Made by a program: the position numbers and the translations under genes. Source: an uncultured Collinsella sp. (GTDB taxonomy: Bacteria; Actinomycetota; Coriobacteriia; Coriobacteriales; Coriobacteriaceae). From it: a stretch of DNA of 64,000 nucleotides. The stretch is from the NCBI GenBank assembly GCA_900541875.1, contig UQLF01000007.1:1-64000 (forward strand). Reading direction: 5' to 3'. Under the pieces are notes generated by a model that saw nothing but the letters and a program-made list of their open reading frames with translations, ran no database searches and had not been told where the DNA came from. This document shows, piece by piece, positions 1 to 7,728 of this stretch; the stretch's first letter is position 1; each line of letters begins with the position of its first letter.

Positions 1-356
1 CATGCTCCTATTAGGTCATGCGGCGGTCTCGGCTCGCCGCGGCCCGCGCGGGACATGTCAGGAAACGAGGGCAGCCCCATGGGCGCCAGCGGAATGTGGG
101 GTCACCGCGCGGTCCGCATCTGATGGTGTCGACGTCAATGGTATACGGGTGCACCATCGACGTCTTCAATACAGAAGATATCAGTGCGGAGTGTTTTCAA
201 AACCAAGCCCGGTCCCGGCCTGCGGTAACATCGCAGGCGGTTCTTGGGCATCGCTTGCTGGCAGGGTTCCTTTGCTGAAATGGACTTGGCCGAAAGGGCC
301 GCTGGTCCCAGTCGCTGGTTCGCGCTTTGCGTGAACTCCGCGCTACTGTGGGGCAG
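1..356. other. Gene-free, highly foldable region of unknown identity
   Basis: No convincing gene lies here. Read on the plus strand, 181-349 folds into a closed multi-helix structure. An outer stem pairs 182-191 with 336-348 (three-base bulge). Inside it are a hairpin with arms 218-224 and 232-238, a flanking CCAAG/CTTGG helix (203-207 with 243-247), a GGCC-gaaa-GGCC hairpin at 288-300 and a GTTCGCGC/GCGTGAAC hairpin at 318-336. Upstream, GATGGTG (122-128) pairs with CACCATC (152-158). It may be a structured RNA or the end of a longer one cut by the window edge. I cannot assign it to a family, and tmRNA, RNase P and tRNA signatures are absent. Confidence 0.35.
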
Positions 357-746
357 TTAGGCTTCTGTTGTTGGACCCGCTACATCTTCCCGTCCCAACA
401 TCGCCCGTAGCTTCTCAAAGCTTTCCTCGCTCAGGCAGTGCTCCATGTGGCAGCCCTCTTGCGACGCGACCTCAGCCGAAACACCCGCATCCTCCAGCAG
501 CCCCACGAAAAAGCAGTGACGCTCCCACATTTGACGAGCGACCTCCAGCCCTCGCTCTGTCAGATGAACGTCGCGCTTGCCCATTTCGACATAGCCGTTG
601 CTTTCCAGCGTCGCCATGGCCTTGGAAACGCTCGCCTTGGTTACGCCGAGGTACTCCGCAACGTCAATCGAGCGCACGATGCTCTGACGTTCCGACAGAA
701 CGTAGATCGATTCGAGATAGTCTTCTCCGGATTCACGTAGGGCCAT
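357..746 (-). CDS. DtxR/MntR-family metal-dependent transcriptional regulator
   Basis: A 129-residue repressor of the DtxR/MntR type. Residues 1-60 form the winged helix-turn-helix (EDYLESIY opening, then a recognition region around VTKASVSKAMATLE). Residues 75-115 form the metal-binding and dimerisation helices, with a CHMEH core matching the Cys/Met-Glu-His ligand region of the family. The C-terminal SH3-like domain of IdeR/DtxR is absent, so the length fits MntR-type members better. The start at 746 is set by AAAGG upstream; an in-frame upstream extension has no ribosome site. The gene stands alone, and its promoter region carries inverted GTTAGCC repeats that suggest autoregulation. The metal (Mn or Fe) cannot be decided from sequence. 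Confidence 0.85.
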   Translation of the reverse strand: MALRESGEDYLESIYVLSERQSIVRSIDVAEYLGVTKASVSKAMATLESNGYVEMGKRDVHLTERGLEVARQMWERHCFFVGLLEDAGVSAEVASQEGCHMEHCLSEESFEKLRAMLGREDVAGPTTEA

Positions 747-770
747 GGGCCGCCTTTCGCGATGACTGCT

Positions 771-853
771 AGTTAGCCTTTGGATACTTTCCACGGCTAA
801 CTTTACCGCAAAAGTTGCCCATGTCTTACTACTTTGTCTAAAAGTTAGCCGTG
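771..853 (-). promoter_or_regulatory. Operator region of the metal regulator (GTTAGCC repeats)
   Basis: CACGGCTAACTTT at 792-804 and AAAGTTAGCCGTG at 841-853 are perfect 13-bp inverted repeats. A third half-site, AGTTAGCC, lies at 771-778, next to the regulator start, and a degenerate one (AAAAGTTGCCC) at 810-820. GTTAGCC/GGCTAAC resembles the half-site of DtxR-family boxes. The placement implies autorepression. Confidence 0.65.
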
Positions 854-871
854 TTTCACAAAACGTGCGGG

Positions 872-911
872 ACGAAAACAAAATGGGGACGCCCCACAAG
901 GAGTGTCCCCA
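872..911 (-). terminator. Rho-independent terminator of the HAD hydrolase
   Basis: Minus-strand hairpin with arms TGGGGAC and GTCCCCA (884-890 and 905-911), followed by a TTTTGTTTT tract. It lies directly after the stop codon of the minus-strand HAD gene. Confidence 0.75.
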
Positions 912-933
912 GGCGCCGGGTGCCGACCCGCAG

Positions 934-1704
934 TTACATCAATCCAAAGTGCTTCGCGGCGTTGTAGATGCCGTCGTCGTCCACGGCGGTCGTTACGTAG
1001 GTCGCTGCGGCCTTCACGGTCTCCTGCGCGTTGCCCATGGCCACACTTGTGCCCACGGCCGAGAACATCGACAGGTCGTTCTCGCCGTCGCCAAAGGCAA
1101 TCGCCTCGCTCGCGTCGATACCAAGCCGCTCGAGCGTCGCCGCCACGCCCAGGTCCTTGCCGCCGTTAGCGGGAATAATGTCGCAGAACAGGTCGCACCA
1201 GCGCGTGGTGAGCGAATGCGACACGGCGTCGGTCACGATATGCTCGTCGGCCGGGTCCACAAAGGCGCAAAACTGGTAGACCGGCGCGTCAAAGGCGTGC
1301 TCAAACGGCTCCTCGTGGTAAACGATTCCCGCGTTGCTACCGGCCGTCACCACGCGCTCGGACAGGCGGTTCACAAACGAATTCTCGCCCTGCATGCACA
1401 GCGAGTCGTAGCACCCCTCGGCCACCTGGTCCACGATCACCGCAACGTCGTCCGGATCGATCGGACAGCTGCGGTAAACCCCCTCGGCATCAAAGCAGTG
1501 CTGGCCCGAAAGCGTAATGTACGCATCCCAGCCCAGGTCGAACAGCCAGTCCGGCATCTGGTAGGTCGGACGACCCGTGGCGATCACGCACGCAATCCCC
1601 TGCTCGCGAAAGCTGTCGAGCACCTGCTGCGCCGACGCCGGAATCCGGTGGGTCTTAAAGCTCAGCAGCGTGCCGTCGATATCGAAAAACGCGGCTTTGA
1701 TCAT
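934..1704 (-). CDS. HAD-superfamily (Cof-type) phosphatase
   Basis: A 256-residue Cof-type (class IIB cap) HAD hydrolase that likely removes phosphate from small sugar phosphates or nucleotides in the cytosol. Motif I is DIDGT (Asp8 nucleophile, Asp10 acid/base), motif II is ATGRP near residue 43, and motif IV is GDGENDLSMF near residue 205. The cap lies between motifs II and III. The start at 1704 is 6 bases after the stop of the upstream ABC-F gene, so the two are co-transcribed. A terminator follows. The substrate is not predictable; this family is large and promiscuous. Confidence 0.9.
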   Translation of the reverse strand: MIKAAFFDIDGTLLSFKTHRIPASAQQVLDSFREQGIACVIATGRPTYQMPDWLFDLGWDAYITLSGQHCFDAEGVYRSCPIDPDDVAVIVDQVAEGCYDSLCMQGENSFVNRLSERVVTAGSNAGIVYHEEPFEHAFDAPVYQFCAFVDPADEHIVTDAVSHSLTTRWCDLFCDIIPANGGKDLGVAATLERLGIDASEAIAFGDGENDLSMFSAVGTSVAMGNAQETVKAAATYVTTAVDDDGIYNAAKHFGLM

Positions 1705-1710
1705 CCTCGC

Positions 1711-3570
1711 CTACTCCTCGCCCTCGAGCTTCTCGCTCGCCTCGAGCCACGCCATCTCCAACTCGTCCATAGCGGCGTGGGCCTCGTCGATCTTTGCCTG
1801 CTGCTCGCCCAGCGCCGTGTAGTTGGTGGGGTCGACCTGGGCCATCGCGGCCTCGGCCTCCTCAACGCGAGCGCGCTGCGTCTCCATCTTGCGCTCAAGC
1901 GAGCTCACCTCGCGGCGGAGCTTCTGTCGCTCGGCATTGGAAAGGCCATTGGGCTGGCCGCTCGACTTGGGCTTTTCGGCCGCAGCCGCCGCGGCACCGG
2001 TGTCAAACGTGCCGGTCTTGGCGCTCGGCGCACCCACGGGCTCGCCCTCGGCGGTGGCGTTGCACAGGCGCAGGTACTGGTCGACGCCGCCAGGCATATG
2101 CGTCAGGTGGCCGTCGAGCAGTGCCCACTGCTGGTCGGTCACGCGCTCCATCAAAAAGCGGTCGTGCGTCACCAGAATCAACGTGCCGGGCCAGCCGTCG
2201 AGCAGGTCCTCGACAATCGCGAGCATGTCGGTATCCAGGTCGTTGCCGGGCTCGTCCAGGATGAGCACGTTGGGTTCGTCCAGAATTGTCAGCAGCAGCG
2301 ACAGGCGACGGCGCTGGCCGCCCGAAAGATCGCCGATGCGGCTCCAGAGCTGCTGCGTCGTAAAGCCCAGACGCTCGCAGAGTTTCTCGGGTGAAGTCTC
2401 CTTACCGTCGATGACGTAGTACTTCTTATAGCTGCTCAGCACCTCGCGGATCGTGTCGCCCATAAAGGGCTCAAGCTCCTCGAGCTGCTGCGACAGCACG
2501 CCAAAACGCACCGTCTGGCCAATCTTCACGCGGCCGCGCGTGGGCGCAATTTTACCTTGAATCACATCGAGCAGCGTCGACTTGCCAGCGCCATTCTCAC
2601 CCAAAAGACCATAGCGGTCGCCCGCACCAATGAGCCAGGTCACATCGGAGAGCACCTGCTTGGGCGCGCCATCGGCATCCGCATAGCCGGCGTCCACGTC
2701 GACCACGTCGATAACCTGCTTGCCTAGGCGGCTCACGGCGAGGCGCTTGAGCTCCAGCTCGTCACGCACGGGTGGCACGTCGGCGATCAGCTCGCGAGCG
2801 GCATCAACGCGAAACTTGGGCTTGGTGGAACGCGCCTGGGCGCCACGGCTCAGCCACGCGAGCTCCTTGCGCGCCATGTTGCGACGGCGCTCCTCGGTAA
2901 CCGCGGCCATGCGGTCGCGCTCCACGCGCTGAAGGATATATGCGGAGTAGCCGCCCTCGAAGGGATCGACCTGGCCGTCGTGGACCTCCCACATACTGGT
3001 GCAGACCTCGTCCAAAAACCAGCGGTCGTGCGTGACCACGAGCATCGCGCCCTGGCCGCGCTGCCAGCGGGCCTTTAAGTGACGCGCGAGCCAGTTGATG
3101 GTGCGCATGTCCAGGTGGTTGGTGGGCTCGTCGAGCATGAGCACGTCGTAGTCGCCGATCAGCAGGCGCGCGAGGTCCACGCGACGGCGCTGGCCGCCCG
3201 AAAGCTCGCCCACCGTGCCCTCCCAGGGCACATCGCTAATAAGGCCGGCCAGAATCTGGCGCGTACGCGGGCTCGAGGCCCACTCGTATTCGGGTGTGTC
3301 ACCGACGACGGCATGATGCACGGTGTCGGTATCGACCAGGTTATCCTTTTGGCCGAGCAATCCAATCGTCGTGTCGCGGCGGTGCGTCACGCGGCCGTCG
3401 TCGGGCTCCAACGTGCCGGCGAGCACGCTCAGCAGCGTCGACTTACCGTCGCCGTTTTTACCGACAATACCAATACGGTCGCCCTCGCCCACGCCGAGCG
3501 TAACGCTATCGAAAATATGCTTGGTGGGAAACTCTAGGCTGACGGAATCGCATCCCAAAAGAATCGCCAT
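1711..3570 (-). CDS. ABC-F family ATPase (Uup/EttA-like)
   Basis: A 619-residue soluble protein with two ABC ATPase domains and no membrane segments, the ABC-F architecture of ribosome-associated factors. Domain 1 has Walker A GKNGDGKST, signature LSGGQRRR and Walker B followed by DEPTNHLD. Domain 2 has GENGAGKST and LSGGQRRR, but its Walker B continues DEPGNDLD instead of the usual DEPTNHLD. Residues 545-619 form a charged coiled coil like the C-terminal domain of Uup. The start at 3570 has AGGAG seven bases upstream. It likely acts on the ribosome or on branched DNA intermediates (both reported for the family), and which applies here is undecided. Confidence 0.9.
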   Translation of the reverse strand: MAILLGCDSVSLEFPTKHIFDSVTLGVGEGDRIGIVGKNGDGKSTLLSVLAGTLEPDDGRVTHRRDTTIGLLGQKDNLVDTDTVHHAVVGDTPEYEWASSPRTRQILAGLISDVPWEGTVGELSGGQRRRVDLARLLIGDYDVLMLDEPTNHLDMRTINWLARHLKARWQRGQGAMLVVTHDRWFLDEVCTSMWEVHDGQVDPFEGGYSAYILQRVERDRMAAVTEERRRNMARKELAWLSRGAQARSTKPKFRVDAARELIADVPPVRDELELKRLAVSRLGKQVIDVVDVDAGYADADGAPKQVLSDVTWLIGAGDRYGLLGENGAGKSTLLDVIQGKIAPTRGRVKIGQTVRFGVLSQQLEELEPFMGDTIREVLSSYKKYYVIDGKETSPEKLCERLGFTTQQLWSRIGDLSGGQRRRLSLLLTILDEPNVLILDEPGNDLDTDMLAIVEDLLDGWPGTLILVTHDRFLMERVTDQQWALLDGHLTHMPGGVDQYLRLCNATAEGEPVGAPSAKTGTFDTGAAAAAAEKPKSSGQPNGLSNAERQKLRREVSSLERKMETQRARVEEAEAAMAQVDPTNYTALGEQQAKIDEAHAAMDELEMAWLEASEKLEGEE

Positions 3571-3683
3571 ATGCCCTGCTCCTTCGTAGAAATTCAACGT
3601 TGTCCATGATAGCAGCGAGCCCCACCCCAAACCACCACGAAGGCGCCTGTCCCCTTTGTGGCGGTCGTTTCGGTCGCAGAGCA

Positions 3684-3722
3684 AAAAGGCGGGCCATCTC
3701 CCAAAAGAGATGACCCGCCCCT
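3684..3722 (-). terminator. Terminator of the pst operon
   Basis: Hairpin with 13-nt arms (3688-3700 and 3707-3719, one G-U pair on the minus strand) followed by TTTTTG on the minus strand, about 55 bases after the pstB stop. Confidence 0.85.
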
Positions 3723-3775
3723 CCAATCAGTCCCGCGGCAACCGTGGCCGCCGCGGGCCTCAAGCATGTCCCGGA

Positions 3776-4648
3776 CTAGGAGAACATGCCGGTGAGGTAA
3801 TCATTCAGCCGCTTATCCTTGGGCCGTTGGAAAATCTCGTCGGTCTCGTCGTACTCGACCATATCGCCCATGTAGAAGAACGCCGTGCGGTTGGACACGC
3901 GCGACGCCTGCTCCATGTTGTGCGTCACGATGACGATGGCGCAGTCGGCCACGATCGACGACATGAGGTCCTCGATCGCGAGCGTCGAGATGGGGTCGAG
4001 CGCCGAGCAGGGCTCGTCAAACAGGATCACGTCGGGGTTGAGCGCCAGCGTGCGCGCAATGCACAGACGCTGCTGCTGGCCGCCCGAAAGCGCGTAGGCG
4101 CTCTTGTCGAGCTTATCCTTGACCTCGTCCCAAAGCGCCGCACCGCGCAGGCTTTCCTCGACCATACGATCAAGCTCGTCGCGGTCGGTGATGCCGTGGC
4201 GCTTAGGCGCAAACGTGATGTTGTCGCGAATGGACTTGCGGAACGGGTTGGGCTGCTGGAACACCATGCCAATGGAGCGACGCAGCTCGTACGTGTTCTC
4301 GGTCCTGGTGTTCACGTTGCGCCCGCGATAGTTGATCTCGCCCTCCACGCGGCAGCCGCGAATCTCGCGATTCATGAGGTTGAGGCTACGCAAGAAGGTC
4401 GACTTACCGCAGCCCGAAGGCCCGATGAGCGCCGTGATCTCGCCCTTGTGGAAGTCGAGCGACGTATTGTGCAGTGCATGGTGGTCGCCATAGTACACGT
4501 TGACGTCCTTGGTGGAGAGCACGACCTCGTCGCTCACGGCCTTGCCGCTCACGCGCACGCGCTTCTCGCTCTCCCCCACGCTCGACAGGAAGTCCTGGGT
4601 GTCGGACGATGCTGCTTCGGTTGCGGGCGTTACATTCATCTCGCTCAT
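3776..4648 (-). CDS. pstB: Phosphate ABC transporter ATP-binding protein PstB
   Basis: The 290-residue ATPase of the high-affinity phosphate importer PstSCAB. After an unusual acidic N-terminal extension of about 45 residues come Walker A GPSGCGKST, the Q-loop (FQQPNPF), signature LSGGQQQR, Walker B (VILFDEP) followed by CSALDP, and the switch His in VTHNME. All catalytic motifs are intact. The start overlaps the pstA stop by 4 bases (ATGA), indicating translational coupling. It is the last gene of the operon, and no phoU follows. Confidence 0.97.
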   Translation of the reverse strand: MSEMNVTPATEAASSDTQDFLSSVGESEKRVRVSGKAVSDEVVLSTKDVNVYYGDHHALHNTSLDFHKGEITALIGPSGCGKSTFLRSLNLMNREIRGCRVEGEINYRGRNVNTRTENTYELRRSIGMVFQQPNPFRKSIRDNITFAPKRHGITDRDELDRMVEESLRGAALWDEVKDKLDKSAYALSGGQQQRLCIARTLALNPDVILFDEPCSALDPISTLAIEDLMSSIVADCAIVIVTHNMEQASRVSNRTAFFYMGDMVEYDETDEIFQRPKDKRLNDYLTGMFS

Positions 4649-5571
4649 TCGGCCGTCATCTTCCTTGCCAGTTGCTTGCCCACAATGCGGGCGATTACGT
4701 TAAACAGCAGCACGCAAATCATCAGCAGCGCCGCGGTGCCCCAGACGATCTGCTGGGCCTCGGGGCTGCCCTCGCCATAGATCTTGTAGATATGCACGGC
4801 GAGCGACTCACCGGGGCGGAACACGTTCCAGGCGCAGGTGGGGCTCGACAGGTTAAAGCTCAAGAAGTTCAGACGCACCGGCGAGCTCATGCCTGAGGTA
4901 AAGAGCAGTGCCGCGGCCTCGCCAAACACGCGACCGGCCGAAAGCACGATGCCGGTCACGATGGCGGGCATGGCCTCGGGAATCAAGATATGCAGCGTGG
5001 CCTCCCAACGGGTGAGGCCCATGGCCAGGCACGCATCGCGCTGGGCCTGCGGCACGTCCTCGAGCGCCTGTTGGATCACACGCACCAGGATGGGGATGTT
5101 GAACATGGTGAGCGCAACGGCGCCGGAGATGATGGAGTACTTCCAGCCCAGCTGCACCGAGAACACCAGAAAGCCGAACATGCCGACGACGATGGACGGC
5201 AGCGAGGACAACGTCTCGATGGCGGTGGAGGCGATGTCGCGGATGGGTCCGTCCGGCGCGTACTCGACCAGGAAGACCGCTCCGCCCAGGCTGATGGGCA
5301 CCGAAATGGCTAGGGTGATCAGCAGCAGATAGAACGAATCGAACAGCTGATAAAGTACGCCGCCCTGGGTTCCGTTGGCACGCGCGGGCTGCGTGAGGAA
5401 GCCCGGCTGGAACAGCATCGAGATGCCCTCGAGCAGGATATAGGCCACCATGGAGATGACGATAAGCATGACGATGGCGACGATTGCCGTCAGCACGCCC
5501 GTGGCGATGCGGTCCTGCCTTTGGACACGCCCGAGTCTCGCCTCGTCGATGTGGATGCGCGTGCTAGCCAC
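4645..5571 (-). CDS. pstA: Phosphate ABC transporter permease PstA
   Basis: The 308-residue inner-membrane permease of PstSCAB, with about six membrane segments and the binding-protein-dependent transport loop (EAA-type, around ALEDVPQAQRDACLAMG). I chose the GTG start at 5571. It overlaps the pstC stop by 8 bases and has AAGGGGG nine bases upstream, whereas a TTG further upstream at 5595 lacks a comparable site. It pairs with PstC to form the channel, with energy from PstB. The C-terminal end overlaps pstB. Confidence 0.95.
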   Translation of the reverse strand: MASTRIHIDEARLGRVQRQDRIATGVLTAIVAIVMLIVISMVAYILLEGISMLFQPGFLTQPARANGTQGGVLYQLFDSFYLLLITLAISVPISLGGAVFLVEYAPDGPIRDIASTAIETLSSLPSIVVGMFGFLVFSVQLGWKYSIISGAVALTMFNIPILVRVIQQALEDVPQAQRDACLAMGLTRWEATLHILIPEAMPAIVTGIVLSAGRVFGEAAALLFTSGMSSPVRLNFLSFNLSSPTCAWNVFRPGESLAVHIYKIYGEGSPEAQQIVWGTAALLMICVLLFNVIARIVGKQLARKMTAE

Positions 5572-6472
5572 GAGCCTTCGCCCCCTTGCGGCCAATGAGA
5601 TGGATGATCAGGATGAAGATGAGGCTCATGCCCATCAGCAGCAGACCGAGCGCCCACAGAACATCGTCCTGGGCCGAGCCCTCGGCATAGACCGCCATAG
5701 ACGTGGTGAGCGTGGTGGTGATGGTCGAGGCCGGCGACAGCAGCGACGTCGGCATGGCCTCGATACCGCCGATCACCATGCGCACGGCGAGCGTCTCGCC
5801 AAAGGCGCGGGTCATGCCAAGGATGACCGCAGTCATGAGCGATGGCATGGCGGACTTGAGCACCACGTGCCAGATGGTCTGCCAGCGGGTGTAGCCCAGC
5901 GCGAGCGAACCCTGACGGTAGCTGTCGGGCACGGCACGCAGGCCATCGACCGAAAGCGTAGTCATAGTCGGCAGGATCATGACGGCTAGCACGATGGCGC
6001 CGGGCAAGATGCCCAGACCCGTGCTCACATGGAAAACGCTCTTCATAAGGCCGACAACCACGTGAAAGCCGATCAAGCCAAAGACGACCGAGGGAATGCC
6101 GGTCAAAAGCTCAATAAGCGGCTGAAAGATCTTGGAACCAAACTTAGGCTGGATCTCGACCGCAAAGATGGCAGAGCCGATAGCGATGGGCAGCGCGATG
6201 AGCGTGGAGAGCACCATGACCGCAAAGGAGGTGACGATCAGGGGCAGGGCGCCGGTATAAGGCAGACCGTTTTCGGCTGTGTTGGCCAGGTCCCACTTAG
6301 TACCGGTAAAAAACTCGACGACCGAAACGCCGTCCTTGAGAAAAGCCGAGAGGCCCTTTTGGGCGACCATAAAGATGAGCGCGGCAACGACAAGCGTCAC
6401 GAGCGCTACGCACGCGCCCGTGACGCCCAGGCCCACGTTCTCAAGGTCGCGCTTTGGCAGCTGTTTTGCCAT
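5564..6472 (-). CDS. pstC: Phosphate ABC transporter permease PstC
   Basis: A 302-residue permease with an N-terminal membrane segment (residues 15-38) and five more. It has the conserved EAA-type loop (VPDSYRQGSLALGYTRW) that contacts PstB, and the TRAFGETLAV segment typical of PstC. The start at 6472 is preceded by GGAAAGG. It lies 24 bases after pstS and overlaps pstA, consistent with one transcript. Confidence 0.96.
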   Translation of the reverse strand: MAKQLPKRDLENVGLGVTGACVALVTLVVAALIFMVAQKGLSAFLKDGVSVVEFFTGTKWDLANTAENGLPYTGALPLIVTSFAVMVLSTLIALPIAIGSAIFAVEIQPKFGSKIFQPLIELLTGIPSVVFGLIGFHVVVGLMKSVFHVSTGLGILPGAIVLAVMILPTMTTLSVDGLRAVPDSYRQGSLALGYTRWQTIWHVVLKSAMPSLMTAVILGMTRAFGETLAVRMVIGGIEAMPTSLLSPASTITTTLTTSMAVYAEGSAQDDVLWALGLLLMGMSLIFILIIHLIGRKGAKARG

Positions 6473-6496
6473 TGCAAACCTTTCCGGGGCGATTAC

Positions 6497-7435
6497 TTAT
6501 TTAGCGGAGACCTTGCCGCTGGCGTCCTTGACGACCTTCATGGCAGAGACGGGGATGAAGCCCTGCTCCTCGACGAGCTTGCCCTGGACGTCGTCGGAGA
6601 GCATGAACTCCAGGAAGGCCTTGGTGGCCTCGTCGGCGTCCTTGGAGCAGTACATGTGCTCGGTAGCCCAGATCTTGAAGGAGTCATCAGTGACATTCTT
6701 ACTCTTGGGCTCCACGCCCTCGACCTTGATGGCGTTGAACTTGGAGTCATCGAAGTGCGAGAAGTCGAGGTAGGAGATGGCGTTGTCGGTGCTGCCCATC
6801 TGAGTCTGGACGTCGCCGGACTTGTCGAGCTCGGCATCGCCCTTAAAGTCGACGGCCTCGTCGCCAAAGACGGCGGCCTCGAAGGTAGCGCGGGTACCGG
6901 AGCCAGCCTTGCGGTTGAGAACGACGATCTTGGCGTCGTCGCCGCCGACCTCCTTCCAGTTGGTGATCTGGCCGGAGAAGATACCCTTGAGCTGCTCGAG
7001 GGACAGATCGTCGACCGTCACGTTCTTGGAGACGACGGGGCCCATGCCCACGACGGCGACCTCGTGATCGACGAGGTTCTTGACCTGGTCGGCCTCGAGC
7101 TTGGTCTCGGCGAAGACGTCGGAGTTGCCGATGGTGACGGTGCCGGCGGCAACAGCGGTCAGGCCCTTGCCCGAACCGTTACCCGAGCCGGAGACGGAGA
7201 CATCGGGGTTGGCGTCCATGAACTTCTCGGCAGCGGCCTCGACGAGAGCCTGGAACGAGGAGGCACCATCGTAGGTCACCTCGCCGGAGACGGACTCGGC
7301 AGCAGCGGCGCTACCCGTATCGGCGGCGTCGGATGCGCCTGCGCCGCCGCAACCAACGAGACCGAGACCGACGATGCTGGCAAGACCACCAGCGAGGCCG
7401 AGGAACTGACGACGAGAATAAGCCTGATCGAGCAT
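6497..7435 (-). CDS. pstS: Phosphate-binding lipoprotein PstS
   Basis: A 312-residue phosphate-binding protein of the Pst importer. The N-terminus carries a twin-arginine-like motif (SRRQFLGLAGG, residues 7-17) followed by a lipobox ending in LVGC near residue 28, so it is probably a Tat-exported lipoprotein. The mature part has the PBP-like domain, with phosphate-contacting segments such as GSGNGSGKG and RKAGSGTRATFE. The start at 7435 has AAAGGAAG upstream. As the first gene of the operon it likely carries the phosphate-responsive promoter; three CCTTTAC-type repeats lie upstream. Confidence 0.95.
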   Translation of the reverse strand: MLDQAYSRRQFLGLAGGLASIVGLGLVGCGGAGASDAADTGSAAAAESVSGEVTYDGASSFQALVEAAAEKFMDANPDVSVSGSGNGSGKGLTAVAAGTVTIGNSDVFAETKLEADQVKNLVDHEVAVVGMGPVVSKNVTVDDLSLEQLKGIFSGQITNWKEVGGDDAKIVVLNRKAGSGTRATFEAAVFGDEAVDFKGDAELDKSGDVQTQMGSTDNAISYLDFSHFDDSKFNAIKVEGVEPKSKNVTDDSFKIWATEHMYCSKDADEATKAFLEFMLSDDVQGKLVEEQGFIPVSAMKVVKDASGKVSAK

Positions 7436-7553
7436 GATCTTCCTTTCATACATGCGACTCGCGGGCACCCTGCCCGCTTTGCTGTTTGGAAAGATACGGC
7501 CTCGATCGGGCAGTGCCCGCGCCAACTGCGGTTTCTTACGGGCTATTGATAGA

Positions 7554-7625
7554 CCTTTACCGCAAGCTCTGCCCAGCCTTTACAAACGGATAACAATCCA
7601 GCGCCGAACATGGCGCACCTTTTAC
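7554..7625 (-). promoter_or_regulatory. Repeated CCTTTAC motifs upstream of pstS (candidate Pho sites)
   Basis: Written on the plus strand, CCTTTAC occurs at 7554-7560 and 7577-7583, and CCTTTTAC at 7618-7625. On the transcribed strand they read GTAAAGG/GTAAAAGG. Direct repeats ahead of pstS are what PhoP-type regulators bind, but the motif itself is not a Pho consensus that I can match, so the assignment is inference. Confidence 0.35.
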
Positions 7626-7638
7626 ACCAATAAAAACA

Positions 7639-7707
7639 AAGTTGCGGTGAAATAGTTCCTGCTTGGCCATCAAATGGCCCATTCTAGGAACTATTCCACC
7701 GCAACTT
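7639..7707. repeat. Family B palindromic element, copy 1
   Basis: 22-nt arms (7639-7660 and 7686-7707) that differ at one base pair. They begin AAGTTGCGGTGAAATAG and end CTATTCCACCGCAACTT, with a nested hairpin GGCCAT-caa-ATGGCC (7665-7679). Read on the minus strand it is followed by TTTGTTTTT, so it can also terminate the dipeptidase transcript. Confidence 0.85.
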
Positions 7708-7728
7708 AGATTGGGAAACCGCGAGACC

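Noticed and set aside
100..125. T-box-like GGGGTCACCGCG sequence
   Set aside because: It only partly matches the GGGTGGNACCGCG core, and no synthetase or amino-acid gene lies downstream on the same strand.
865..2394. A 509-codon open frame on the plus strand
   Set aside because: It runs opposite the HAD and ABC-F genes, which have clear motifs and starts.
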